From Actinomycetota bacterium (GTDB lineage: Bacteria; Actinomycetota; Actinomycetes; Nanopelagicales; Nanopelagicaceae), in assembly GCA_009704285.1 (NCBI GenBank), contig WLEM01000007.1, positions 1 through 12,786 on the forward strand: a stretch of 12,786 nt of DNA. Direction: 5' to 3'. Both the position numbers and the translations under genes were made by a program. Under the pieces are notes generated by a model. That model was not told where the DNA came from, ran no database searches, and saw only the letters and a program-made list of their open reading frames with translations. Below are positions 6,622 through 12,786 of the stretch, piece by piece. The stretch's first letter is position 1. Every line of letters starts with the position of its first letter.

Positions 6622-7974
6622 TTACTTTGCCGTCAACTCACTGCACATTTTTTCAAATGCACTTGTGTGCGCATCAACATCGGCAGAGGTTGTATCAGGT
6701 GAAATCAAAGCCATGTTATGAAATGGAGTTATTAAGAACCCATCATTGAGCATTCGTAAGTGAATGTATTGCTCTAACTCAAAATCTCCCGCATCCGCTG
6801 CTTCTCTGCCATTTACAGGTGGGGTTGGCGCAAACATGTACTCAGCCCTTGCACCCAACCGATTTACCGTCCATCCCAATTGGTATTGGTTGATTACCTT
6901 TTCAACACCATCAGCCCAGCGATTACCTAATTTGATCATTCGTTCAAAGTTCTCTTTTGTTAACACTTTACTTAAGGTGGCACGCATAGCCGCAAGGGAT
7001 AAGGCATTGGCAGCTAAAGTTCCACCAATTCCACCAGTATCAATAACCTCTAGCTCCACCATTTTCTTAATGGAATCTGCCACCTGTTGAGTCATACCAA
7101 AGGCACCTGTTGGAAATCCTCCCCCGATCGCCTTTCCAATTGTTAAAAAGTCTGGTGAAAGTGAAAGTTGTCCAGTCATTCCCCCCGCACCAACTGAGAT
7201 TGTGTGGGTTTCATCAATAATTAAAAGTGCACCAAATTGTTTAGCTAACTTTTCAACCTCTTTTAAATAACCATCCTGCGGTAAAACAATGCCAACATTT
7301 GTCATTGCAGGCTCCATCAAAATTGCAGCCACATCATTATGTTGTAAGGCACTTTTCATTGCTGCTAAATCATTAAAGGCAACTACTCGAGTTGTTTGAT
7401 CCAATGGAACTGGCGCCCCGATATTTCCCTCTCTGGCAACAGTTTTCCCTGATTTATCTAAGGTGGCAAAAGTTTCATCAACACTGCCGTGATAGCACCG
7501 GTCAATAACAATCACTTTGTTTTTCCCAGTGATCAACCTGGCGTAACGAATAGCATGTCGATTGGCATCAGTTGCAGAGACGGTGAACTGCCAAAGCGGA
7601 AGATTAAATCTGCTGGCTAACTCAGCTGAAACAATTGCCGCATCTTTACTAGGAAGCATTACCGATAAGCCCTTACCTACCTGCTCTCGAATCGCAGTAA
7701 CGGTGGCATCTGGTGAGTGACCAGTCATTGATCCGGTGTCACCCAAACATAAATCAATGTAAGTATTGCCATCTACATCAACAAAACTTGCCCCTTTGGC
7801 CTCTTCAACAAATATTGGGTAAGCGCCAGGCCACTTAGACATCCAAGACATTGGCACACCATTTGGCATTGATTTCTTAGCGCTTGCAAATAATTCACCA
7901 CTTTTTGGATGGCTTTTTAAAAACCGCTGATCCTCAATGGTGCGAAGTTTGGCAAGGCGATCTCGATCAATCAT
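6622..7974 (-). CDS. Class III PLP-dependent aminotransferase (glutamate-1-semialdehyde aminotransferase-like)
   Basis: A 450-residue fold-type I PLP enzyme of aminotransferase class III, in the group resembling glutamate-1-semialdehyde 2,1-aminomutase. The PLP lysine is K281 in LTIGKAIGGGFP. D254 in LLIIDETHT contacts the pyridine nitrogen, E221 lies in ILMEPAM, and the phosphate-binding region is SATDANRHAIRYAR (133-146), where SGTEA-type sequences are more usual. RCYHGSVDETF (159-169) resembles the class III W/CYHG segment. It is probably not HemL itself, because those motifs diverge and no haem genes are near; the amino donor and acceptor are unknown. It follows the trpB-like gene by 41 bp and may share its transcript, but TAAGTT six bases before its ATG suggests its own leaderless promoter. 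If linked to the catabolic block it could transaminate an omega-amino acid, but nothing here proves that. Confidence 0.88.
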   Translation of the reverse strand: MIDRDRLAKLRTIEDQRFLKSHPKSGELFASAKKSMPNGVPMSWMSKWPGAYPIFVEEAKGASFVDVDGNTYIDLCLGDTGSMTGHSPDATVTAIREQVGKGLSVMLPSKDAAIVSAELASRFNLPLWQFTVSATDANRHAIRYARLITGKNKVIVIDRCYHGSVDETFATLDKSGKTVAREGNIGAPVPLDQTTRVVAFNDLAAMKSALQHNDVAAILMEPAMTNVGIVLPQDGYLKEVEKLAKQFGALLIIDETHTISVGAGGMTGQLSLSPDFLTIGKAIGGGFPTGAFGMTQQVADSIKKMVELEVIDTGGIGGTLAANALSLAAMRATLSKVLTKENFERMIKLGNRWADGVEKVINQYQLGWTVNRLGARAEYMFAPTPPVNGREAADAGDFELEQYIHLRMLNDGFLITPFHNMALISPDTTSADVDAHTSAFEKMCSELTAK

Positions 7975-7980
7975 GTTCTT

Positions 7981-7986
7981 AACTTA
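7981..7986 (-). promoter_or_regulatory. Putative leaderless -10 box for the aminotransferase
   Basis: TAAGTT on the minus strand ends six bases before the ATG at 7974. There is no Shine-Dalgarno, so the gene may have its own start of transcription in the 41-bp gap after the trpB-like gene. Confidence 0.4.
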
Positions 7987-8015
7987 CTACCCCGCAATCT
8001 CACCCTTTGGTTTGA

Positions 8016-9392
8016 TTACATGACTGGCAGTGCAGCAAGTGCTGCTTCAAAATCCTTATCATTAAGAACTGAATCAACCATATTGCCATTTAAAAACGCA
8101 TCATAGGCAGCAAGATCAAAGTGACCGTGACCGCACAAAGCAGTCAAAATTACCTTCTCTTCACCAGTTTCTTTCGCTTTTAAAGCTTCGGCAATCGCAA
8201 CAGCAATTGCATGTGTTGGCTCTGGTGCTGGAACTATTCCCTCAGTTCTTGCAAACTGAACTGCAGCTGCAAAACACTCTTTTTGCCCGACACTTTCAGC
8301 GGTCATCATCCCTAATTCATAGATATGTGAAATCAATGGAGCCATTCCATGGTAGCGAAGTCCACCAGCATGGATTGGATCTGGGATGAAATCATGGCCA
8401 AGGGTGTGCATCTTCATCAAAGGAGTCATGCCGGCGGTATCGCCAAAGTCGTATGCGTACTTTCCTCGAGTTAGCGATGGACATGATGCAGGTTCAACGG
8501 CACGAATCTCTGGATTCATCTTTCCCTTTAGCTTTTCTCTAATGAATGGGAATGACAAGCCAGCAAAGTTAGAGCCACCTCCTGTGCAACCAACCAATAG
8601 ATCTGGCGTTTCACCAACTTTTGCCAATTGCAGTAAAGCTTCTTCACCAATGATTGTTTGATGCATAAGCACATGGTTTAACACCGATCCAAGTGCGTAT
8701 GCCACAGTTGGGTCTGCAGCCGCTGCCTCGACCGCTTCAGAGATCGCTATACCTAATGAGCCAGAGTGGTTCTTTGGATCCAAAGATAGTTTTCTTCCAG
8801 CCTCAGTTAGTTGCGATGGAGAGCGATGAACATTTGCGCCAAAAACTTCCATCATTAATCTGCGATATGGCTTAGCGTCATATGAGCCACCTACCTGCCA
8901 AACCTCGCACTCCAAATCAAATAACGAACAAGCAAATGCCAACGCAGTTCCCCACTGGCCAGCACCAGTCTCAGTTGTAATTTTCTTAATGCCAGCTTTT
9001 TTGTTGTAGTAAGCCTGTGGCACAGATGTGTTGGTCTTGTGTGACCCAGCTGGTGATACACCTTCATACTTGTAATAAATTCGAGCAGGTGTACCAAGCA
9101 ATTTCTCTAAACGTCTTGCTCTAAATAGTGGAGATGGACGCCAAGTTCGATATACATCCAACACCTCTCCTGGAATATCAATATATGAATCAGTTGAAAC
9201 CTCTTGCAAAATTAAATCCATCGGAAACAGCGGCGCTAAATCAGCAGGCCCTACAGGTTGATGAGTACCCGGATGCAATGGAGGTGGTGGTGGCGATGGT
9301 AAATCCGGAATTATGTTGTACCACTGGGTTGGCATTTCACTTTCATCCAGCGTTATCTTTGTAAAGCTCTTTGGATCCTTAGCTAGTGCCAT
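8016..9392 (-). CDS. trpB2: TrpB2-type tryptophan synthase beta chain
   Basis: A 458-residue fold-type II PLP enzyme of the TrpB2 (trpB-related) group, longer than TrpB1 (about 400). It would condense indole with serine to tryptophan, or act on a related reaction. The PLP lysine is K119 in GSHKTNT, the catalytic glutamate is E141 in TETGAGQWG, and the phosphate loop is [11 protein letters not shown] (268-278). The N-terminal extension includes a proline-rich [19 protein letters not shown] stretch (31-49), characteristic of TrpB2. The start is set by AGGAGG four bases before the ATG at 9392; an in-frame TTG 18 bases upstream would place the start before that site and is rejected. No trpA or trpC adjoins it; the downstream gene is an aminotransferase. 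TrpB2 proteins are often thought to serve indole salvage. trpD lies 1.4 kb away in a separate unit. Confidence 0.92.
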   Translation of the reverse strand: MALAKDPKSFTKITLDESEMPTQWYNIIPDLPSPPPPPLHPGTHQPVGPADLAPLFPMDLILQEVSTDSYIDIPGEVLDVYRTWRPSPLFRARRLEKLLGTPARIYYKYEGVSPAGSHKTNTSVPQAYYNKKAGIKKITTETGAGQWGTALAFACSLFDLECEVWQVGGSYDAKPYRRLMMEVFGANVHRSPSQLTEAGRKLSLDPKNHSGSLGIAISEAVEAAAADPTVAYALGSVLNHVLMHQTIIGEEALLQLAKVGETPDLLVGCTGGGSNFAGLSFPFIREKLKGKMNPEIRAVEPASCPSLTRGKYAYDFGDTAGMTPLMKMHTLGHDFIPDPIHAGGLRYHGMAPLISHIYELGMMTAESVGQKECFAAAVQFARTEGIVPAPEPTHAIAVAIAEALKAKETGEEKVILTALCGHGHFDLAAYDAFLNGNMVDSVLNDKDFEAALAALPVM

Positions 9393-9396
9393 TTTT

Positions 9397-9402
9397 CCTC
9401 CT
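9397..9402 (-). promoter_or_regulatory. Ribosome binding site of trpB2
   Basis: AGGAGG on the minus strand, four bases before the ATG at 9392, decides this start over the in-frame TTG at 9410. Confidence 0.7.
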
Positions 9403-9496
9403 GATAACAATCTTGGACAAGGTTAGGGCTCCAACTTCATTATTTGCAATACTTGGTTAGATACAAAAAAGTAATCAAATCGCCTGTAATGTAACA

Positions 9497-9515
9497 AGGC
9501 AACCGCAGGTGGCCT
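9497..9515. promoter_or_regulatory. Imperfect palindrome in the divergent trpB2/marC control region
   Basis: AGGC-A-ACC, a GCA centre, then GGT-G-GCCT: seven paired positions per arm with one A/G mismatch. It lies just upstream of the marC -10 box (9523-9528), where a -35 or operator would be. It could be a repressor site serving one or both divergent genes. The rest of the 142-bp gap (9393-9534) shows no clear riboswitch or leader peptide. Confidence 0.3.
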
Positions 9516-9522
9516 CTTCAGT

Positions 9523-9528
9523 TAGAAT
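9523..9528 (+). promoter_or_regulatory. Putative leaderless -10 box for marC
   Basis: TAGAAT lies six bases before the ATG at 9535, with no Shine-Dalgarno. It matches the actinobacterial TANNNT -10 consensus well, which suggests that transcription starts at the start codon. Confidence 0.55.
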
Positions 9529-9534
9529 GCCATT

Positions 9535-10155
9535 ATGAGTGATGTACAGACAATTTCTGCCCTAACCTTTGGGGCCCAGGCCTTCGTGACTCTCTTTGTA
9601 ATCCTTGATCCACCAGGGGCTGCACCAATTTTCTTGAGCCTATCGGCAGGAAAGTCACTTAAACAACAGCGAAGACTTGCTTGGCAGGCAGCTGCAGTTT
9701 CTCTCTTTGTGATCGTCTCTTTTGCTCTCTTTGGAAATGCAATTCTTAATTACTTGAATATCTCATTAGCCGCACTTCAAGGCGCCGGCGGAATATTGCT
9801 GCTGATAACAGGTTTGGGATTGCTCACCGGAACCCTTACCGATAGCAATTCAGCGACATCTCAAAACATTGCCCTTGTGCCACTTGGCACACCACTCTTA
9901 GCTGGACCGGGTGCGATTGTGACAACAATGCTTTATGTTCAAAAAGCAGATGGCCCTGATCAACTATCCTCATTAGCCATAGCAATCATCGCCGTTCACT
10001 TGCTCATTGGTTTGACCTTCATGTTCTCCACCAAAATCTTGGCAGTTATCAAAGACTCTGGCGTGGATTTGCTGGCAAGAATTGCTGGATTACTCCTATC
10101 TGCAATTGCAGTTGAGATGATTGTCAGCGCAATTAAGGCATTTTTTAACATCTAA
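9535..10155 (+). CDS. MarC-family (UPF0056) integral membrane protein
   Basis: A 206-residue, very hydrophobic protein with about six membrane segments (roughly 8-32, 46-68, 74-98, 111-131, 142-164 and 179-203), the length and topology of the MarC/NAAT family. Family-typical motifs are FVILDPPGAAPIFLSL (17-32) and, in the second half, the PLGTPLLAGPGAIVT stretch (116-130), which repeats the first as an inverted-repeat membrane fold. Function in the family is poorly defined. MarC was once linked to multiple antibiotic resistance in E. coli, a role later doubted, and some archaeal members are reported to transport neutral amino acids. A TAGAAT box six bases before the ATG supports this start and leaderless translation. 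It is divergent from trpB2 and 45 bp upstream of the exonuclease gene, which has its own -10-like box. Confidence 0.9.
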   Translation: MSDVQTISALTFGAQAFVTLFVILDPPGAAPIFLSLSAGKSLKQQRRLAWQAAAVSLFVIVSFALFGNAILNYLNISLAALQGAGGILLLITGLGLLTGTLTDSNSATSQNIALVPLGTPLLAGPGAIVTTMLYVQKADGPDQLSSLAIAIIAVHLLIGLTFMFSTKILAVIKDSGVDLLARIAGLLLSAIAVEMIVSAIKAFFNI

Positions 10156-10186
10156 GTTAAGTAAATAAAGCACTGTCCTTGCTCGG

Positions 10187-10192
10187 TAGTAT
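10187..10192 (+). promoter_or_regulatory. Putative near-leaderless -10 box for the exonuclease gene
   Basis: TAGTAT lies eight bases before the ATG at 10201, with no Shine-Dalgarno. The expected transcript would begin within one or two bases of the start codon. Confidence 0.45.
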
Positions 10193-10200
10193 CTTTAACT

Positions 10201-10836
10201 ATGCAAACAGCACTTGCCCAAACCACCTTTGTGATCGTGGATTTAGAAACCACTGGAGCCTCGCCTAAAAAAGGTGCGGCGATCACCGAAATCGGAGCGG
10301 TAAAGGTTCGCGGCGGTGAGCAAATCGGTGAGTTCTCTTCATTTGTAAATCCTCTGGCGCCAATTCCTGAGTACATAACTGATATGACCGGCATAACTGA
10401 CTTAATGTTGGCTCACGCCCCAGTTATTGATGAGATTTTTCCAACTTTTTTAGAGTTCGCTGGCAGTCATACTGAAACTGTTTTGGTTGCCCATAACGCA
10501 CCATTTGATTTAAGTTTTTTAAAAAGTGCAGCTAAAGATTTAGATTTTTCTTGGCCTAGTTATAAAACTCTCGATACCGTGACGGTAGCTAGGCAGTTGC
10601 TTACAAAGGAGGATGTGCCTAATTGCAAACTTTCTACCTTGGCGACCTACTTTGGAACTAAAACCGAACCCACTCACCGGGCATTAGATGATGCGAAGGC
10701 CACGACAGAAATTTTGCATGGTTTATTTGAAAAATTGGGATCATTAGAGATTTACACGCTAGAAGCATTACTTGATTTTGCGAAAACTGCAGCTCACATT
10801 CAACGAAAAAACTACTGGGGTTTAACCTCTATCTAG
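10201..10836 (+). CDS. DnaQ-like DEDDh 3'-5' exonuclease
   Basis: A 211-residue exonuclease of the DEDDh (DnaQ/epsilon) family, which removes nucleotides from 3' ends using two metal ions. The catalytic residues are visible in order: D14 and E16 in VDLETTG, D103 in HNAPFDLSFL, and H159 with D164 in HRALDDA. ITEIGAVKV (28-36) and the TLDTVTVARQL segment (123-133) are also typical. It is a single nuclease domain with a short helical tail. The protein at the same place in mycobacteria (next to trpD and ctaE) is, from memory, much longer, with a UvrC-like nuclease region that is missing here. The role could be proofreading or repair; the polymerase III epsilon role cannot be assigned from sequence alone. 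Its stop overlaps the convergent trpD gene by 8 bp. Confidence 0.9.
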   Translation: MQTALAQTTFVIVDLETTGASPKKGAAITEIGAVKVRGGEQIGEFSSFVNPLAPIPEYITDMTGITDLMLAHAPVIDEIFPTFLEFAGSHTETVLVAHNAPFDLSFLKSAAKDLDFSWPSYKTLDTVTVARQLLTKEDVPNCKLSTLATYFGTKTEPTHRALDDAKATTEILHGLFEKLGSLEIYTLEALLDFAKTAAHIQRKNYWGLTSI

Positions 10837-11869
10837 CTGAAACAATCTCATTGCTTAATTCAACCCACTTCTTCAACACGGCTGCAGCCGCCCCAGAGTC
10901 AATGGCTTGATTGGCTAAAACAAATCCATTCGCAATTTGAGTTTGAAGTGGTAGATCAAAATCTGCCTTGAAGGCGGCAATCGCAAATGCGGCATTTAAC
11001 GTAACAGCATCTCTCATTGGGCCAGTTTTGCCGGCAAAGATTTGGTTTGTCATAAGTGCATTAAATTTTGCATCCCCACCAGCTAGAGCGGTAATCGGTG
11101 CGGTAGTAATTCCTAATTCAGCGGGATTGAAAATCTCCTGCTTTAACTTACCCTTACTAATCTGAATCACGGTGGTGGTAGTAGAGATTGAGACCTCATC
11201 AATGCCGTCATCTCCTCGAAATACAAATCCCTCTTTACCTTGATCCAGTAACACCTGGGCCATCAGCGGAAGTAGCTCAGATCTGGCAACACCAATTGCG
11301 GCTGCAATCGGCTTTGCAGGATTTGCTAACGGTCCCAAAATGTTAAACACAGTTGGAACGCCCAGTTCTTTTCGAGCAGCAACTGCATGTTTCATAGCTG
11401 AGTGAAAAATCGGGGCAAAGCAAAATCCAATACCAATCTTATGAACAGTTTGCTCAACCTCTTTGCCAGTTAAATCAATCTTTACGCCCAGCGCTTCAAG
11501 TAGATCAGCTGAGCCTGATTTTGAAGAGGCTGCCCGATTACCGTGCTTGACCACTCGGGCTCCTGCTGCATTGGTGATAATCGCTGCGGTTGTTGAAATA
11601 TTTATTGTGTTAGCACCATCTCCTCCAGTGCCTACTGTGTCTACCGCTCGTTCTGAAATATTTATTGGGGCGCTGTATTTATACATCTGAGCAACTAATG
11701 CCTCAACCTCTTCAGCACTTTCACCCTTCGCCTTTAAACCAGTTAGGAATGCCTTTATGTCCTCATTACTGGCCGTGCCCTCTAAAATTTGCGACATACC
11801 CCAATTGATTTGCTCAGTAGATAAATCTTTTTTATCAGCAAGTGCGGCAAAGATTTGATCCCACTTCAT
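10829..11869 (-). CDS. trpD: Anthranilate phosphoribosyltransferase
   Basis: A 346-residue enzyme of normal length that transfers phosphoribose from PRPP to anthranilate, the second step of tryptophan synthesis. The PRPP-binding loop is VDTVGTGGD (76-84), followed by NIS-T (90-94) and KHGNRAASSKSGSADLLEALG (108-128), the anthranilate- and pyrophosphate-contact region. The family motif ELGVPTVFNILGPLANP follows near residue 167. I chose the ATG at 11869; a GTG two codons earlier (11875) is equally possible, and neither has a Shine-Dalgarno. The receiver-domain gene upstream ends about 10-15 bases before, so the two probably share a transcript and translation may be coupled. trpD beside ctaE is an old actinobacterial arrangement, separate from other trp genes. 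The 3' end overlaps the convergent exonuclease gene. Confidence 0.95.
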   Translation of the reverse strand: MKWDQIFAALADKKDLSTEQINWGMSQILEGTASNEDIKAFLTGLKAKGESAEEVEALVAQMYKYSAPINISERAVDTVGTGGDGANTINISTTAAIITNAAGARVVKHGNRAASSKSGSADLLEALGVKIDLTGKEVEQTVHKIGIGFCFAPIFHSAMKHAVAARKELGVPTVFNILGPLANPAKPIAAAIGVARSELLPLMAQVLLDQGKEGFVFRGDDGIDEVSISTTTTVIQISKGKLKQEIFNPAELGITTAPITALAGGDAKFNALMTNQIFAGKTGPMRDAVTLNAAFAIAAFKADFDLPLQTQIANGFVLANQAIDSGAAAAVLKKWVELSNEIVSAR

Positions 11870-11882
11870 TTGCACTACTTAA

Positions 11883-12284
11883 TTATTTTGCGAGCGCAGA
11901 ATTAGATTTCAACAAACCAGCACATTTAGCTGCAATAGTAAATGGATCAATCGGATGCATCACCGTTGCCTCAGCTCTTGACCAAGTGGCGAGCCAATTA
12001 TCTGAAGTGCGAGCGGTGATGAGTAAAACTGGTGGACAGTTAAAAACCTCATCCTTTAACTGTCGGCAAACTCCCATGCCACCTTCCGGAACTGCTTCGG
12101 CATCTAAAATAAAAAGATCAACCTGCTTTTTACTATCAACATAGAGCCGTAGTGCATCAGCGGTGGCAAACTCTTTAATCTCATGCAGTGGCAAATCCTT
12201 ATCTAACTGCTTGCCACAGGCTGCAATAACAGAGCTACGAACTGTTGAATCATCTGAGTAAAGGGCGAGAATCAACTTTTGCAT
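11883..12284 (-). CDS. Stand-alone receiver-domain (response-regulator-like) protein
   Basis: A 133-residue protein consisting only of a CheY-like receiver domain, with no output domain. The acidic pair D11/D12 in LYSDDS, the likely phospho-acceptor D61 in DLFILDAEAVPEGGMG and the switch threonine T90 in VLLITAR are present. The usually invariant lysine of the K-P motif appears as histidine (H110 in MHPIDP), so phosphorylation-dependent switching may be altered. I chose the ATG at 12284 because TAGGAT lies seven bases upstream and the receiver fold begins right there; in-frame GTG/ATG codons 39-42 bases earlier would only add residues unlike the family. No histidine kinase is nearby. It lies between trpD and the divergent ctaE and could act in cis on the respiratory genes or bind a partner; both are inference. 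Confidence 0.8.
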   Translation of the reverse strand: MQKLILALYSDDSTVRSSVIAACGKQLDKDLPLHEIKEFATADALRLYVDSKKQVDLFILDAEAVPEGGMGVCRQLKDEVFNCPPVLLITARTSDNWLATWSRAEATVMHPIDPFTIAAKCAGLLKSNSALAK

Positions 12285-12291
12285 GTCGGTA

Positions 12292-12297
12292 ATCCTA
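12292..12297 (-). promoter_or_regulatory. Putative leaderless -10 box for the receiver protein
   Basis: TAGGAT on the minus strand ends seven bases before the ATG at 12284, and there is no Shine-Dalgarno. It would also drive trpD if the two are co-transcribed. Confidence 0.5.
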
Positions 12298-12340
12298 CCT
12301 AGCCCGATATATAACTCGCCCATCACTTTTCTACCCGCTA

Positions 12341-12356
12341 GGTGATCAGTTTCACC
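12341..12356. promoter_or_regulatory. Inverted repeat in the receiver/ctaE divergent region
   Basis: GGTGA, a six-base centre, then TCACC. It is near the middle of the 140-bp divergent region, a reasonable place for a regulator that controls both genes. The arms are only five bases, so chance is possible. Confidence 0.25.
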
Positions 12357-12393
12357 AGATAGTAGGGCCAGTACCCCATCCCTAAATGAGGCT

Positions 12394-12414
12394 ATTCCTA
12401 CCTATTTCGGGAAT
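12394..12414. promoter_or_regulatory. Inverted repeat overlapping the ctaE promoter
   Basis: ATTCC (12394-12398) and GGAAT (12410-12414) are separated by 11 bases, about one helical turn plus. The right arm ends on the first base of the ctaE -10 box, so a protein bound here would block or recruit polymerase. The short arms make this tentative. Confidence 0.25.
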
Positions 12415-12419
12415 AATCT
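12414..12419 (+). promoter_or_regulatory. Putative leaderless -10 box for ctaE
   Basis: TAATCT lies five bases before the ATG at 12425 and no Shine-Dalgarno is present, giving a leaderless or nearly leaderless transcript. Confidence 0.45.
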
Positions 12420-12424
12420 GCCCT

Positions 12425-12786
12425 ATGACCACCTACGCCAGCCCAGCAGTTAAAACCAATCGTCCTAACCTGGTTGCAGTTGGCACCATTGTCTGGCTCT
12501 CATCAGAGTTAATGTTTTTTGCCGCACTCTTTGCCATGTACTTCACCACCCGTGCAGTACAGGGACCAACTATTTGGGCAGAGTCAACTGGATTGTTAAA
12601 TATTCCATTTGCTGCAACCAACACAACAATTTTGGTGCTCTCCTCAGTCACCTGCCAATACGGTGTATTTGCCGCCGAGCGTTTTCAAGCTCGCCGAACT
12701 GGAAGTTTGTGGCAGATAAGTAAGTGGGGAATGCGCGAGTGGTTTTCCTTAACATTTTTAATGGGGGCTTTTTTCATCGCCGGCCA
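12425..12786 (+). CDS. ctaE: Cytochrome c oxidase subunit III (C-terminus cut off)
   Basis: The first 120 residues of subunit III of the aa3-type cytochrome c oxidase; about 80 more are expected beyond the right edge. The conserved first-helix motif [17 protein letters not shown] (24-40), with its membrane glutamate E28, is diagnostic. The second helix follows [22 protein letters not shown] (59-80), where NT-x-IL-SS is typical, and the third begins at [17 protein letters not shown] (104-120). It is a core membrane subunit of the terminal oxidase. In Actinobacteria ctaE is normally followed by qcrC, qcrA and qcrB of the bc1 complex, so the operon probably continues to the right. It is divergent from the receiver-domain gene with 140 bp between them. 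A TAATCT box five bases upstream supports the start. Confidence 0.93.
   Translation, partial: MTTYASPAVKTNRPNLVAVGTIVWLSSELMFFAALFAMYFTTRAVQGPTIWAESTGLLNIPFAATNTTILVLSSVTCQYGVFAAERFQARRTGSLWQISKWGMREWFSLTFLMGAFFIAG

Noticed and set aside
6622..7974. Naming the aminotransferase hemL
   Set aside because: Only the fold and PLP lysine region match. The phosphate-binding motif differs and no haem biosynthesis genes are near.
9393..9410. TTG start for trpB2 six codons upstream
   Set aside because: It would place the AGGAGG ribosome binding site inside the coding region; the ATG at 9392 is four bases after that site and begins a normal TrpB2 N-terminus.
9393..9534. T-box, tryptophan riboswitch or leader peptide upstream of trpB2
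   Set aside because: I found no short Trp-rich reading frame, no conserved T-box sequence and no terminator/antiterminator pair. Only a weak TTGGA/TCCAA repeat (9413-9434) is present.
10152..10394. 80-residue minus-strand reading frame
   Set aside because: It lies antisense to the exonuclease start and its promoter, and shows no recognisable domain.
12433..12651. 72-residue minus-strand reading frame
   Set aside because: It is antisense to ctaE, whose translation has clear subunit III motifs.
1..12786. CRISPR array, tRNA/rRNA, insertion sequence or phage remnant
   Set aside because: No spaced direct repeats, RNA gene sequences, transposase motifs or terminal repeats were found, and base composition looks even across the window.

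Overview
The window looks like a piece of a small, low-GC (roughly 40-43% by eye), gene-dense genome of a free-living actinobacterium. The best fit is a freshwater acI-type lineage (Nanopelagicales), but this is inference. The main support is the right end, where a DnaQ-like exonuclease, trpD and cytochrome oxidase subunit III (ctaE) lie in the order known from mycobacteria and other Actinobacteria. Many starts also carry a TANNNT box about 6 bases before the ATG and no Shine-Dalgarno, the actinobacterial leaderless arrangement. I see no rRNA, tRNA, CRISPR or mobile element. There is no gene-free stretch over 300 bases; the longest non-coding gaps are about 140 bases (9393-9534 and 12285-12424).

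Left region (1-5339), a catabolic block. A ThDP-dependent 2-oxoacid-decarboxylase-type enzyme (minus strand, cut by the window edge) is divergent from an aldehyde dehydrogenase, which is followed almost without a gap by a glycine/D-amino-acid-oxidase-type FAD enzyme, and then by a well-supported glutaryl-CoA dehydrogenase. Together they could oxidise or deaminate an amino acid, decarboxylate the oxo acid, oxidise the aldehyde and feed a glutaryl-CoA route. Lysine or a related compound is the natural guess, but only the glutaryl-CoA dehydrogenase step is supported by substrate-specific residues.

Middle region (5337-9392), all minus strand. A membrane-anchored, Met/His-rich DUF305 protein faces gcdH across a shared 9-bp inverted repeat. 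Upstream of it lies a likely unit of TrpB2-type tryptophan synthase beta, a class III (GSA-like) aminotransferase and a GNAT acetyltransferase.

Right region (9535-12786). A MarC-family membrane protein and a short DEDDh exonuclease run on the plus strand. The exonuclease overlaps trpD tail to tail by 8 bases. trpD follows a stand-alone receiver-domain protein that lacks the usual conserved lysine. That protein is divergent from ctaE, which runs off the right edge and probably leads into the qcr genes.

Nothing here is a clear-cut new system. The most interesting points are the possible amino-acid-to-glutaryl-CoA module, the degenerate receiver beside the respiratory operon, and the recurring leaderless promoter signature.
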